A DNA stretch of 64,000 nt from Cylicocyclus nassatus (taxonomy: Eukaryota; Nematoda; Chromadorea; Rhabditida; Strongylidae). The translations under genes and the position numbers were made by a program. This document shows positions 26,054 to 38,457 of the stretch, piece by piece. Where the stretch lies: positions 83,594,636 to 83,658,635 of the forward strand of contig CATQJL010000112.1 in NCBI GenBank assembly GCA_958299035.1, written 5' to 3'. The stretch's first letter is position 1. Every line of letters starts with the position of its first letter. The notes beneath the pieces are model-generated. The model did not search any database. It was not told the origin of the DNA and saw only the letters and a program-made list of their open reading frames with translations.

Positions 26054-26317
26054 GGCAACGACTTACACAAGCTACCCAAGGCCCAAGGCATACCTCACGC
26101 GATTCGGCCGAATCGCCACTTTCACGCGACTTGGCGATCTGCCAGATTTCTACAGATCTATCGTGCGCGCTTCTCGAACGCATGGGCGGGTAGCTTGTGT
26201 AAGTTGTTGCAAATGGGTCAAGTCCTGACCAAAGGAAGCGCATTAACAACGAATTACATGGTCGCTATTATGCCAAATCGCGCACGACCGAAATCGCGCG
26301 AGGTATGCCTTAGGCCT
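26054..26317. repeat. Overlapping foldbacks
   Basis: The inverted pair CTTACACAAGCTACCC / GGGTAGCTTGTGTAAG (about 26060 and 26190) interleaves with AGGCCCAAGGCATACCTC / GAGGTATGCCTTAGGCCT (26079 and 26300). The second motif, GGCATACCTCACGCGATT, also ends the foldback at 55154. Confidence 0.6.
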
Positions 26318-26530
26318 AATGGGCTTCCGCGACCGGTGCTGGGCCATAAAGCCTATAGATGCCTTGTTTCAGACGTCGCCCCACAACCTGTGGAGGTGAG
26401 ACTATGGGCGTTAACAACAGTTATGCTTTTCAACTTTGCTTTTCAAGTATGGTCTTTTTTCATTCAGCACTCTTTCTTGAAAACTCATTACTACCACAAA
26501 CCAGTCAGTAATGAAGAAATCATTCAAAAA

Positions 26531-27115
26531 TCAAGTTTCAAAATTACTGAACTGTAAGTGTACGTGCTGTCCTTGCCGTATATGCGATTTGCACGGAAGC
26601 GAGGAGTGTTCAAACATTGTGTTGCGTAATTTCATACTGATTAAAATTTCCTTCATTGTTGTTTCTATAAGTTGTTGGGACGTGGGACACTGTGTTGGGA
26701 CGTGTTCGAGAAAACATGGATTGCTCATTTTACTTGAAGGCGGAAGAATATCTCCAATAGAAGCATTTTGTTCGCAACGTCTTATTTGCAGCAGGATGAC
26801 GCGGGCGGAGATTGTATAAAGTTTGATAAACATGCTTCCGACCGGTGTTGCACATGGTGCAACACGCGGCTTTGTAGAATCTCCTTTGCATGTTGAACTG
26901 GGCCCGTTTAATATAACTTCATAGAGCTGTTGCTGCCATCCATTTGAGTGATGCAAATTAAACGACGGTTTCGACATGATGCGACGACGCGAGCGACACG
27001 TTGTAACGTCGTAACTTTTATTTGCTTCGGTTTCACAGAGAAAAGCGGATATGATACCAATGTGTACTGTGTGCGACATAGGTGGATTTGAATAACATAC
27101 TGAGATTCGTCTCAA
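26531..27115 (-). CDS. Hypothetical open frame, 194 codons
   Basis: The longest unexplained frame outside the repeats. It starts MRRISVCYSNPP, has scattered cysteines, and no signal peptide, domain or repeat was recognised. There is no splice or paralogue evidence, and one frame of this length could occur by chance in a window this size. The rest of 26320-27695 shows nothing else. Confidence 0.15.
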   Translation of the reverse strand: MRRISVCYSNPPMSHTVHIGIISAFLCETEANKSYDVTTCRSRRRIMSKPSFNLHHSNGWQQQLYEVILNGPSSTCKGDSTKPRVAPCATPVGSMFIKLYTISARVILLQIRRCEQNASIGDILPPSSKMSNPCFLEHVPTQCPTSQQLIETTMKEILISMKLRNTMFEHSSLPCKSHIRQGQHVHLQFSNFET

Positions 27116-29173
27116 GATGACACGGCAATTTTCTCATGTGATAACATTCAGAGACGGAGATCTAGACATAGTTCTCATCCCACAGATAAGGTCATTTTGA
27201 TGGCAAATGAGCAAGAATGCACGCTTTATCTCCGCGCGCGGATTCACGGTCCGAAACGTGACAAGGTGATTTGCTCTGTTAGTGCATGGTGCTAAGGGCT
27301 TATTCTGTCACCTGCACGTCAAGCTCGAGAAGATTCATTCGGATAACCAAGGGCGAATAATTAACTTATACCGACTTGGAAGTCAAAGTGATTACCGAAC
27401 TTCGTCTCAATTCCTTGGCTGACAGTAATACATTAAGGTCATATTGTTATGACCGTGGGAATGAATTTCTTGCAAAAAAGCTTTGATTCTCGTTGGCCTC
27501 AATTTTTATCAATAGCTTGCAAGCTTGCTCATCTATACTACCAAAAATGGCGGATTGTCGTTACGTCAATGAGAAAAATGATTAGTGATCTTAGCATAAT
27601 CCAAACCGTAATAGAACAAAGATCCGCGATGACGGTGGAGAACAAAGATTTTTATGGACCCATGCTGTAGTTTGAACAACATATGAAGGTAGTCAATCGG
27701 GTATGTATCAATCTCCCGAACCACACCCGGGCGCTCCTTAACCATTGGAAATGAACGCCCTGGCGGGAACGGGCGCCCGACCCATGATGTATGAAACTCA
27801 CGGGCGCCCAGCCCCGACGGGCAGGAAAGCCCGATCTCGCGGGATCGGGCACTCGCGACGGGAGATGCAACTCATCGCGTTTTTTTTGCTGGAATTGGTG
27901 AGTTTTTCATTTTCTTTACTTTGTTAGGCCCTCCCTCCTTACTGAAGAGTTCCGGGGAGGGCTTATTTGTTGATTTTTTTTGTATTTGTGCTCCGTCTAA
28001 GGGAAGGAACGAAACGGAACTCGTTTTCTTTATCTTTTTTGTTCAATTTGAATTTCTATCTTAGTAGTTAGGTTTTGCAAGTAACTATAATGTGCATGAT
28101 TATGGTTTGCGTGCAGTTTAACTACATTATTCAATGTGCCTGCTTTTTCCCCCACATAAGTTCCCAAGAAAGAATTTGGACGTCTGTCGCAATAAGTTTG
28201 GGAACATTGTGTTGCAATTTTTGAGTTTCTTTCCAGGATTTTTCCTTTACAAAGTTTTGAGAATGCTTTTGGTTTTAGGTGCCAAAATGCTGCTGTTTGG
28301 AGAAGGAACACCGCTTGAGCAGAATGCACAAGCAAGTTTCGGCTTTCGCTGCAAGCACTTTGTACATACGTGAGTTCTATTTCTCTCAGATATGTCTTTA
28401 CTTCATTCTCATCTATTCGTTTGGAGGAAAACTTGCTTGAAATTCTAATAGATTGGTGCTAGTGGAAAAATCAAGGAGGAAAGTGATTTAGACGTTGCGG
28501 AATGCGCGTCGGCCGTGACTACTCACGGCACACCCAAAATAATATATGTTACGCCTAATCCTGTTATCTCGCATTTTGCGCACATTCGCCTGTTTTGCCC
28601 TTTTATGCGCTGTTGATGAGTTCTTTAACTTTTTCGATTTTGCTTTCGTTTCTTCAGCATGATGAGCAAGGCAGACAGAATCCTGTCTGGTTTTTGCTCT
28701 TTTTTACCATTTGGCCGCAGGCTGTGCCTGCTTTTTCACCAAAATGAGATTTTATGATTTTGTTTGATTATTGATTTTTTTGGTTGATACCTCCTTGCTT
28801 TTGTGTGATGTCACATTCTCATAGAAATGTGCCTCACACACATTGTAGAGGAGGATCATTCTTCTTCAACACATTGAAATTACACATGTTTACACTGAGT
28901 TAGCTAAAGTATACTTGTGCTTCAGTCTTGACCTTACACATATCTTTCGTAAGTAAAGGTCAAGATTTCGTAAGCTATCCCGTCTTTGCTCTGTTAGAAC
29001 TTTGAATTCTACTCCTGCCTGTTATCCTGGTAATTTTCGTCCCTCGTCTCTCGGAACTCTTGAAGCAGTGTCAATTTTTGGTGGATTTAGTCGACGAAGT
29101 TGCTCAATAAAGTAGGACTTTCTTTGTTTCTTTCCTTCATTCATTATTCAGTTGTTATTTAGCATTTAGTAAG

Positions 29174-30436
29174 ATGGAAGAACTGGGCTCGTCTACTTCT
29201 GGCGAAGTGGAAAGCATGGAAGAGCTTCTACTAGCTCGGAAGAGGAAGAAGTGGAGGCGACTGGCGCAGGAGGGATGAGGGAATCCGAAGAAAGACAAGG
29301 GGCACTTGTGCAAGAAGAGGGAGAAGGAGCTGTGGTGGCGGAAGGGCGCAGAAAAACCAGGGTATTTGCTGAAAGAGCGTTCCCCTTCGAGGTCTCAGAT
29401 GACGTCGCCTTCAAGAAGGACTACCGTTTCAGCAAACGGGTCTTTTATGAAATCTGCGACTTAGTGAAGGACAAGCTTCAGCGCTCAACCGAGCGATCAA
29501 AGCCGTTGTCGATTCCTCAGCAAGTTGCCATCTGCCTCAACCTGCTGGGACGGAACACGAAGCAGAGAGATTCGGCAAGAATGGCGGGGTGTGATCAAGC
29601 AACGGTCAGCCGAGTCCTTGCGAACTTCGTCGAGACCCTATGTTCCTGCGCTCAAAATTACATGTTTTGGCCCGGAGAGGAGGAGAGAAGAAGAATAAGT
29701 GGGGACATTTTTGATGCCTACTAACTCCCAAATATCGTGGGCTTTATCGACGGCTCCCACGTGCGCATAGCCACACCACACGAGAACGAAGGCGACTACG
29801 TAAACCGAAAGCAGTTTCATTCTATAAATGTCGGTCTCATCTGCGACGATAAGCTGAAGTTTCGCTGGGTTAGCGCATCGTTTCCTGGGTCCGCTCACGA
29901 CAGCCGTGTATTCAAGGAATCACAACTGTATCGGGATATGAAAAACGGTAGGAAACCCGGATGTTTGGTGGGCGACTCCGCATATATGGCCGAAAATTTC
30001 TTGATAAAAGTGGTGGAGAACCCAACCACACAGGCAGGTAGGATGTTTACTTTCCCTATTTGAAAACCGAGAACTTTTTTCAGAAAATCGCTATAATCGC
30101 GCAGTCTGCGCTGCTCGTTCCCACATCGAGCGTGCCATAGGAGTGCTCAAGGCGCAGTTCAAGATTCTGGGCGAGGAGTGCCGGTAGATTTTTCAATGGT
30201 TCGAATCACAACAAAAGAAAACTCTTTCTTGCAGATACAAACCGGAACTTGCAACTTAGATAATCGTTGCATGCGTCGTTTTGCGAAATATTGCCATCGG
30301 CGGGAATGAGTCCATAGACGAATTCGAGGTGGAGGCCGAAGAGACGACTGGAGACGATCCTGATAGTTCCACTGAACCGACGTCTTTGACGGGAAGAGCG
30401 CATATTCGAAGAATAATAAGTGATTACTTCATGTGA
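29174..30436 (+). pseudogene. HARBI1-like Harbinger transposase, disrupted
   Basis: DDE nuclease for cut-and-paste of the surrounding element. Exons are about 29174-30037, 30084-30183 and 30235-30436, with GT-AG introns in phase. The order of features is family-like: an acidic and basic N-terminus (MEELLLARKRKK), then KKDYRFSKRVFYEIC. A helix-turn-helix segment (QATVSRVLANFVE) follows, then the catalytic blocks GFIDGSHV (first D), FPGSAHDSRVF (second D) and SHIERAIG (E). An in-frame TAA at 29722-29724 lies just before LPNIVGF. A TAG at 30257-30259 sits where the family has K (K-IIVAC). The N-terminus also seems to shift frame near 29270. Otherwise the reading is intact, so decay is recent or modest. 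Confidence 0.85.
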
Positions 30437-30705
30437 AATTGTCATTCATCATTGTCTTTATCTTTATCATTTACTACCTCCGTCTTTACTTAAGCTGTTT
30501 CGCCTTGTAGTCAAATAATAACCTTGACATGACAGCTTCATTTTTATTCAGTGTTATTACCCACAATAAATTGCAGAGGTATGCGAAATACTCGTACATA
30601 GAAAAACTTCAATGACTTCACTATTTTCAATAAACTCGTGCAAGTACGGATTCAATTCTCATAAAATTCCAATACAACTTGAATACTTCCAATACAGCTG
30701 CTTAC

Positions 30706-31972
30706 TTAAGTGCTTATGATGACACCTTGATCCAGATAGTCGCCTCGCTTCTGCTCGTTGCTTATTTCCAGCTTCAGCTTCTCATTCTTAAGACGCAAAT
30801 TCTCATTTTGGAGCTTTGCGTTCTCAATTTGTAGATACAAGAGGTCGCCGGTCAGCTGCTCGTTCCTGATTCTCAACTGAATGCGTTCCTATTCAAATTC
30901 GCTGGCTCTTCCTGATTTCTTTTTTTCACTAAAACAGCTGACTGATTGAAAGTTTATCCAGCAAACCTTGCCTACCGTGGTCTATTCTCTTTCTCAGCGT
31001 CGTTATGCAGTTCTACCGGCATTGCGCTAAACGAAAATAAGTTCATTAGGATATAGCGCACTTTGACCAAACTTGAGAACTTACTAATGCTCATAATCGT
31101 CAAAATTTGGATGCTCGAAGATTGGCTCAGTTTTTACTTTCTTTCCTCCGTTTCTCTCGGTTTTCTCGAGCGTGTTTCTGGAACACAAAGTAAGCAAATT
31201 GAAAGTCCTTCGAAACACTCACTTGTTGGCGGGGTACACTTCGTTTTCCGTGTCAGTCAAACTTAATTGCGACTCGTTGTTCCATTGAGGAGGTGACTTT
31301 GATGATGAAAGCTGAGAAACAAGTTTAAGTATAGCATGAAGTAAGTATAAAATAGGTGATCTGTTAACTTTGTTCAATAGAGGGGCAGGCTGGTTAATTT
31401 CGTCATCCGTCTGAGCAGGTCGTTTCGACGAGGAAGGTTGCTGAAGAGGCATCAGTAAGTATATGAATGAATATGCCAATTGTCTTACAGTTGAAGCATG
31501 GTCGCCAGAAACTTCGATCGCGCATGGAAGCCCTTTCAAACGTGGTTTTTCCCCTATTTTATCCAATAGAATTGCGACATGTGGAGCAACTTTCAGCTTG
31601 ATGGGGACTCCGCCTCCCGTTTTATTGTGTTCGAGCTTCTAAAAGATTTTGGTACGAAGTGGGAACATTGCTGAGTGTATTACTTACCTCCTGTGCAATC
31701 ACCTTTTTGGCTCTTTTCATTGTATCGCGCATTCGTTAATTCAGTTGCGTGACGGTGCGTTTTGGATAACCAGCGCTAGTCAGTATTCGAGCTAATTCTT
31801 CTAGCTTGTCTCTTTTCGCCTTAACAAAAAACTTGGAGGGACGAAGGGAACTCAGACTGAAGTGTCTTACCTTCACTGCAGGCTGGCGACTTGAGCCTGC
31901 GAACGCCGCATGAAACACATTATAGTTCTCGACGTAAAACTGACTTATGATAGACAACTCCTCTTCGGTCAT
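30706..31972 (-). pseudogene. Harbinger-associated Myb/SANT-like DNA-binding protein, disrupted
   Basis: The partner protein of Harbinger transposases (NAIF1-like, Myb_DNA-bind_5 type), thought to help nuclear import and terminal-repeat binding. Exons read on minus: 31972-31871, 31819-31688, 31638-31489, 31440-31369, 31311-31223, then smaller ones down to 30706, all GT-AG with matching phases. It begins MTEEELSIISQFYVENYN and continues GYPKRTVTQLN, RAKKVIAQE and HNKTGGG, the usual order. The last exon encodes a leucine/asparagine-rich coiled coil (NAKLQNENLRLKNEKLKLE). An in-frame TAA lies after TQLN, and a TAG lies early in the last exon. Family placement rests on motif order, not a search. 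Confidence 0.7.
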
Positions 31973-32571
31973 GGTTGGAGCCCGACTCTAGCATCGTTGA
32001 TATTACAAGGAGCTGGGAAAGACGGCAAAAAACCTACTTTGACCTCAACGACTTCCATCTTCTTCGATTGGTTACGGCACAAAAACAAACACCCGCCTTC
32101 AAAAACCAAATTCGCTGACAAGAACCTAAGCAAAAACAAGTATGAATAACGGAAACAAGAGAAAAAGCACGATAGTTAACTGCGAGTAACATACGATACC
32201 AATACCAAAATGAAAACGAGTAAACGGAGTAACTCTTAGAATGCGCCAGGAAGCATAGTACATACGCGTCAGCACGCGTGCTGCTGATCCCCAACTAGGC
32301 AGTTCGGGCTCTTGCCCGAGTGACATACACGTATGATGCATCGCAGGTGCGGGCGCCCGTGCCCACTCGGGTAACGACCCAGACGGGAACCCCTTCCCGA
32401 GAGGGAGATTGATACATACCGGCCCAGGGTGTCCGAGAAAGCAGATTTTTTATAGGCTATTTCAAGGCTTGTACTGACGAGTACTTGGTGAAAGTCAGAA
32501 CACCAACAGGTGTCTTGTGACGAATCGTAACTGCAGCATTGTGGTACCATTTGGGCTATTTAGAAATTAGA

Positions 32572-32713
32572 GTGGAGGACTATATGTCGCCGAAAAGGGG
32601 CGGTCCCCGCCGTCATTTGTGACAAATACGCACCCTTTCATATGCACAGAGAGGAGTTTCTGCACGCAATCCGCGCGGGACCCTCCCACATACGGCGACG
32701 TATAATCCTCCAC
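32572..32713. mobile_element. MITE, 142 bp
   Basis: GTGGAGGACTATATGTCGCC and its near complement GGCGACGTATAATCCTCCAC form the ends. 32715-33703 beyond it shows nothing recognisable. Confidence 0.65.
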
Positions 32714-33703
32714 CCCAGAAATTACATCTCTGAAATTTTTGAAGACAATGGTCTACCGTGTTCGTATTCCTGCCTCTGATTAGAGCGATATGATAATAGG
32801 TTTAGCCCGATATGGAGCAGCTCGAATGCTCCAGTCAGAATTAATTTTATGATTGGCGTATTGAATGATAAGCGTCAATTAGCTTTGTTAAGCAGGAAGT
32901 GATATTTGCTACTGGGAAGTAAATGCTTTACAGATACAATGTTCAGTTTTATGCTGTCTGCCATCCATACTTGTAAATCTTTATGTCTTCGACAGTTTTG
33001 ATGTTCGCGCTTTTGTCACCAGAGTAGAGTAAACACCACTGCAAATGATCCCGCAATTACATTTCCATTTGCATCAGTAGAAGCAAAGTTTTTTTTGAAT
33101 GGATAGTTTTACTTTCAAAATCTAGAGGTTAGTTTTCTCAACTTCATCAGCCAGCAATGCAAGTGTAAGTCAGTAAGTACAATTTTGGGCTTTGAATATC
33201 CAGAATTGTTATAGATCCGTCCTTCATTATGATCCTCAAATTCGCAAACATTCTGCCTACCCTCTCCAATTTCGGACTTGCATCTACAGATCCCGATGTC
33301 AATGGTATTTACAGATTATTCATGTCAATGGGCGGACGCTTCTACCTTCTTTAGCGGTTTTCTCGCTTTGAGATTGGTCTTTTGCAGCAAAACTCGGGCA
33401 ATAGCTCAGTTAGGGGCCCGCTATTATATGACATAAAGTCTTATAGCCCTCAATTTGGGTGGACGTTCCTTCAAAGGCAGTGTCGAGCAATGGTGAACTT
33501 TTAGCTCTTTTTTTCTTGTATGGACCTATCCGCTTTGCTAAAACACTTTGAGTAAGGGCAGGCTTTCTCAGTGCCCTTTATTTCAAAATCAGTGCGTCAC
33601 CTAGCGGCTTTCAAACTCACTGCGCGATGCCCAATCATTACGAATGAACTGTAAACAGGCACTCATTCCAAAAGCTTCCTCATGTAAGATCGTAACTCTG
33701 ACA

Positions 33704-34141
33704 AGGAAATGGTCAAAAATGAAATGACCATTCCAAACAAGCTGCATACCATTCGATGCAGCATTTAACGCTGATTTCGAATCTGTATTCCATATCTGGT
33801 TAACGCCTTTGTGGACAAGGTTATGGGCAGTATTATGGCGAAAAAATAGTAAAGATTGTGATCGAGCACGATGTTGCACTTTCAACTCACCTTCAGAGTT
33901 TAAGAATGCAAACTAACCTATTTGCATGTTTCGGTCCAGCATTAAGCCGAAAATGGCTCTATACCGCCAAATTTACGCTTCACATGACCATTTCTTAGCA
34001 AAGTACCGGCCTTTAACGGCTCATAACTCCGCCCACATGGGAGCTAAGCAGATACTGAATATAGATTTGAAGTCATCGTTTCATGCCGCATCTGATGGTG
34101 TGCAGCAGGTCTGGAAGGGCCACTTCGATTTTCCACCATTC
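33704..34141. mobile_element. Foldback MITE, family 1 copy B
   Basis: A diverged copy of the element at 9166-9611 with the same layout: GGAAATGGTCA end, CAAGCTGCATACCATTCGA block, inverted second half. Confidence 0.65.
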
Positions 34142-34214
34142 CCCGGAAGGAAGTTTCTTTAAAAGATTGTACGCTAGTTCAAATCAGTTACTGGAGTTAT
34201 TATTTGCTAGTCAC

Positions 34215-34683
34215 CTTAAAGGCAGCGTCCACCCAGAATGTGGCCCCCCATGTTTTTGCCATTTTGGGGCCTTTCCGTGACCCTGATTACAGTTCCGAAC
34301 TTCAAACCCTCCAAAATGCACAAAAAGCCCGATTCCTGGGGACCCTGTCTTGAGGGCGCGGACGAGTTTCAGATCGCTCTTCCCTGTCGGCAGGCCAGCG
34401 GGAGGGAGCTGCAACTCCATGGGTGCAGTTGCAACAGTGTGCAGCTTCTGCTCACTATCATGTGAATACGTGTCAGGAGTGTCAATACTTGTCAGGAGGC
34501 AGTCTTGACTGGGCGGAGTCTGATATCAGACTCCGCCCAACCAGGAACTTCCAGGCCCCTTATCTCCATTCAGAGACAATATTAGAAGACCGGACCAACG
34601 CAGATGCCCCTTTTCTGGGGCCTACATTCAGGATCGACACTAATCGGAGGGGGTTAGGTTTAGCCTGGACACTGCCTTTAAGG
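34215..34683. mobile_element. TIR MITE with CCTTAAAGGCAG ends
   Basis: CTTAAAGGCAGCGTCCA at the left and TGGACACTGCCTTTAAG at the right. Inner similarity is weaker (GAATGTGGCCCC against GGGGCCTACATTC). End bases resemble those of the foldback at 11031-11460. Confidence 0.65.
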
Positions 34684-34689
34684 AACCCG

Positions 34690-37512
34690 TGAGTTACATC
34701 ATGAGCAAGAATTTTCTCAAATGCTTGGCTAAAAATGACAAATTGACCATTTATATACAGTTATCCATTTCTGGAGCCGATCCTGCGTGAAAATAGACTT
34801 TTTGCTCTTTTTCTGAGCTAAAGTTATTGGTTTGCAGATTTACTTGTTAAACAAATAGATAAAGCCCAATTCTCAATCCGCTTAGGCGGGCAAAAGTCTA
34901 TGTTACGTTTGATGCATAGTTCTTAATGGTTCACCTACTGAATCGGTTTGTGCTTGTGCGCACCCTATATGCTGATAGTGTGCTGCGAAAATTTTAGTCC
35001 AAGACTTTGGCTGCAATTTGCTGTATGGATTTTGTGACAAACAAACATACACAGACGAACAAACAGACAGATGCTTAGCGTTTTATTATAAATCCTGATT
35101 AGATGTATAGAACAAAGCGATTAAGATATAGACGCTGTAGAGTTTTTCCCCCAACTGTAGCGGCAGCACTTTCAGCTGAGATAAGCCGCAAGCTGACCTA
35201 TTTGGGACAAGTCCTAAAAATTCTAGAAGGTAATTTCATCCCTTATTTAAGGTTACTGCTTCAACCTTGCACATGGCGTGACCAAGAGTGTCCATTTTTA
35301 CATCGCATTTGATCACGACCCCTATCTTCAGCCAAATACTACGTTTAGTGCTACGATTGCTATCTTATCACAATTCGCTATTCATTCTCAACCCTGAAAT
35401 ACATGAAAACATCTGATTTTTACAAAACCTCAATCAGTTAACGTTAGTACTATTTAGACACAAAAAAAACATCTCCACTGTCAAGTTTTACTTACCGTAC
35501 AAAAAGCTGCGGAAATAGCGTTGTTCTGGCAACGGCGGACTCCCTTTTTGATTTTTCGCGCCAGAACCACGCCATAGAACTTTTTCGCGTGCATGGTCGA
35601 TGAAGTAAATCAGAAAGGCAAGAGGGCAAAGGCAGGAAGTGCAGGAAGTGTTTAAGTCTGCATATTTTTTTGTGTTTTTATCACCATTATGGAAGGAATG
35701 CGATTACCGGTAGTTTGTAGACTGACAATTTAGACCCTCTACTCAAGCCTTGACGGCCTCTAGCATTTCTGTATTGCAGATTCTAGTATGTAGCTTGAGG
35801 TAGTAAACTTGACTCTGGTACAGTTCTTCTGGAATGATATCCACGAAAGCCCATAATGGGGAAGAGGAACATTCTTACACCTTTTTATTCGTTCGAGGTG
35901 GAAACCTGTCGAATCTGCTTTCGCTCGCATTATTCAGAATTTTCTATCCTATTGCAACCACGAGGCAAAGCGATGTAATAAAAATATTTCAACTGTAACC
36001 CTACTTGAGCTTTCGTTTGCGAAATTTTCATGCGAAAAGTCCAGCAGAATGGGGCAAAACGGGATTTACCTCCATTTTAAATGGACTTGAAAACCCATTT
36101 CACTTCTAGCAGCTGATTGAGCTGGAACTGAGCCAATTTTTAATCTTCTGCTCATCTTTGATTGCAGTTTTTTGAGAATGTGTTCCTTAGCCGATGTAAC
36201 AATTGAATGGAAAAGGTTCTTTTTCATGAAGTATGAAAAAAGTTATCCTTCAAGGCCTATGCAAATGCTATAAAAATCATGGAAAAAGGTTGACTTTACG
36301 CAGATATTCGTTAACAAACTCAAATGCTTCCAAATATGAGATCGAAGCGAAAATTCCTACGGAAATTGAACACTTTTCAATCATCAGCCGAATTAAATTC
36401 ACGGTTTGTATTAGGTTGTAACATAAGTCTTGTTACACCTTAATTTCTTGGCGTTATGTCGTATAACAATTTTAATAGAGCTGCAGAGTACCATTCGATA
36501 GAGCAAAGCAGGTCCTACAAGATGGCATGCAAAAGTTCGCGTCGACTTTGACCCCCGTAAGTCTGCAATAAGAATCTGAGTTGTACTGAAGGCTCAAAAA
36601 ATTGAGAAAAAAAATCACATGTTTGTTTGAAAAAATTCTACAGATCTCCAACTCATAAAAATTGCGCACCCATCAGACACTCATATGTACCGTTGCTGTA
36701 TTTTTTCCTCACCTATCTATAGGCGAAGCTACGCTGTTTCCACTCATGTAATTGTACACTATAAACCCATAGAACTGTAACCGTAAGTTTCAGCTTTCAC
36801 AGGCTCTAGTTTTCCACAGCCCTATATGTCTTTGCGAATTTCCAAGTGAATGTGGGGGAAATATTTGTCCCGTCTTATAAAGTTAGTTTCGATCATTACC
36901 ATGAGATGAAAATGTTGGTTTGGAAATTGTTCAACTGTTTGGATATGTAAACATCAGTGCGAAAGGGAAAGAAGAGCCAAAGTAGAGCACTTGCAAAGTT
37001 CTCTTTCTGCAGATTCGTAGTTTTTCCGACTCAAAAAACCCTTTAGGTTGTAATGTAGTATAAGGTTTCATGTGAAGCATTTTGAATCACACTGCTTGCA
37101 AGTCTAGCCAAAGTTTGCTTTCTGCAGAAAGCTCTGTATAATTTGATTGTGCAGATTCATAGAAGTCTTTAGAAGCGAATGCCCGGATTTTACATAAATT
37201 TCAGTTAAATTGGAAGTATTTAGATGCGTAGTCATGTATAATTGCTGACACCCAAAAACAGGCTCTTCATTTACTTTAGAAGAAGCAAGATTCTATATAC
37301 TATTCTGGACATAGCGCTTTTTCCTTTGCTATGCTGCAAATAATGGCTATATCGTCATTATAGGGCTTCGGCTTGTTTTGTTTGGTCTTGTCTTCCATTT
37401 ATATAACTCTTCTTCTTTCAGTGACTGAGGATTGGTCGATCCTTTCTCTTATTTCTGTGTTGCCTGATTTCTGTTCGTTTTTGAGTTTTTTTCAATGGTG
37501 CACCACGAATGT
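34690..37512. other. Long stretch without recognised gene
   Basis: Only short frames. 34990-35105 holds an inverted remnant of a Helitron 5' end (CTGTCTGTTTGTTCG run in minus orientation). Nothing else is recognised. Confidence 0.4.
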
Positions 37513-37523
37513 ATGCATAAAAT
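37513..37523 (+). repeat. Target-site duplication of the RTE insertion (left)
   Basis: ATGCATAAAAT here is repeated exactly at 38447-38457, bracketing the LINE fragment. Confidence 0.8.
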
Positions 37524-38446
37524 CACCTGTCACCTGTATCACCTGTATCCCCGTTGATCATCGTGTTGCACGAGCGGGTACCAGTGATGCCTCCATTCGT
37601 CCCTGTCTCGGGCGATTCTGACCAATGTTTACGTATCGCACCAGGAACACGTGGAACGCTCTGAAGGACTTCATTAAAGGACTTCGTGAACATAACTGAC
37701 CAACGCGTCGGCGGTCTTCCTCGTTCGCGTTTGACGTCCAGTGGTATCCAATCTATTACAGCTCTCGTCCACCGGTTGTCGTCGAAACGCATTACGTGTC
37801 CGGCCCATCTTATCTTGTTCTGCTTGGCGTACGCGGCAGCGTCCCTGATCTTCGATCGTTGACGTAGGGTAGAACTTCGTAATCCTTGCCTCACTTGCGT
37901 GAGTCGATTCACTCCTAGCATCACTCTCTCAACAGCTCGTTCGATGACGCTAACCGCGTGTTCATCCTACTTTCTCATTGTCCATGTTTCTGAAGCGTAC
38001 GTCAAAGCAGGAAGAACCGTCGACTTGAAAAGGTGGGCGCGGAGCCGGATGTTCTTGGTCTTCTTCACTACGTCCTCAATTGTCTTATATGCTCCCCATG
38101 CTGCACGTTTCCTCCTGCTCAGTTCCGGAGCTAGATCGTTCATCATATTGAGTTCACGACCCAGGTAGGTGTAGCTTGAGCATTCGGTGATGTTCGTCCC
38201 GTTGAGCATGAAAGGAGCATCAGGCACTCTTCCGTTCCTCATGAACATCGTCTTCGTTAGATTCAGCCGTAGACCGATCTTTCTACACACTTCGTCAAAC
38301 TGGGCCAGCATTTGTTCCGCCTGCGTGATGCTTGGTGTTATCAATACGATGTCATCAGCAAAGCGAAGGTGGTGTAGCTGCCGGCCGTCGACTTTCACTC
38401 CCATGTTGTCCCATTCCAACTTACGCATGACGTTCTCCAGAGCGGC
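37524..38446 (-). pseudogene. 5'-truncated RTE-type LINE, reverse transcriptase C-terminal part
   Basis: The minus-strand frame begins within the reverse transcriptase (ALENVMRKLEW). It carries the active-site region LHHLRFADDIVLI and then the conserved downstream sequence, including WAGHVMRFDDNRW and RGRPPTRWS. An in-frame TAG (about 37967) follows TWTMRK. A shift near 37630 is needed to reach the usual C-terminal ARDRDEW..PLVQHDDQRGYR, with a stop at 37539. A short GTGATACAG/GTGACAG tail follows, typical of RTE 3' ends. The target duplication fixes the insertion at 923 bp. It is dead on arrival by truncation. Confidence 0.88.
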
Positions 38447-38457
38447 ATGCATAAAAT
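38447..38457 (+). repeat. Target-site duplication of the RTE insertion (right)
   Basis: Second copy of ATGCATAAAAT. 38460-39300 beyond it shows no gene until the signal-peptide exon at 39305. Confidence 0.8.

Larger units (their letters stand above)
27701..32419. mobile_element. PIF/Harbinger DNA transposon, about 4.7 kb, both ends present
   Basis: The terminal repeat GTATGTATCAATCTCCC (27701) is matched exactly in inverse at the right (ends 32419). CGG flanks both ends and may be the 3-bp target duplication. GC-rich subterminal blocks containing GGGCGCCC occur near both ends. Inside are the two genes usual for this superfamily, convergent: transposase on plus and a Myb-like protein on minus. 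Both carry premature stops, so the copy is probably dead. 27720-29170 and 30440-30700 are non-coding as far as can be seen. Confidence 0.8.

Noticed and set aside
30195..30215. tRNA T-loop-like GGTTCGAATC
   Set aside because: It sits in a transposase intron, and no cloverleaf can be built around it.
29722..30259. Stop-codon reassignment, since the premature stops noted in the Harbinger and RTE frames are TAA or TAG
   Set aside because: Only five cases, all in dying transposons. The host astacin frames contain none and end normally in TAA, so chance suffices.
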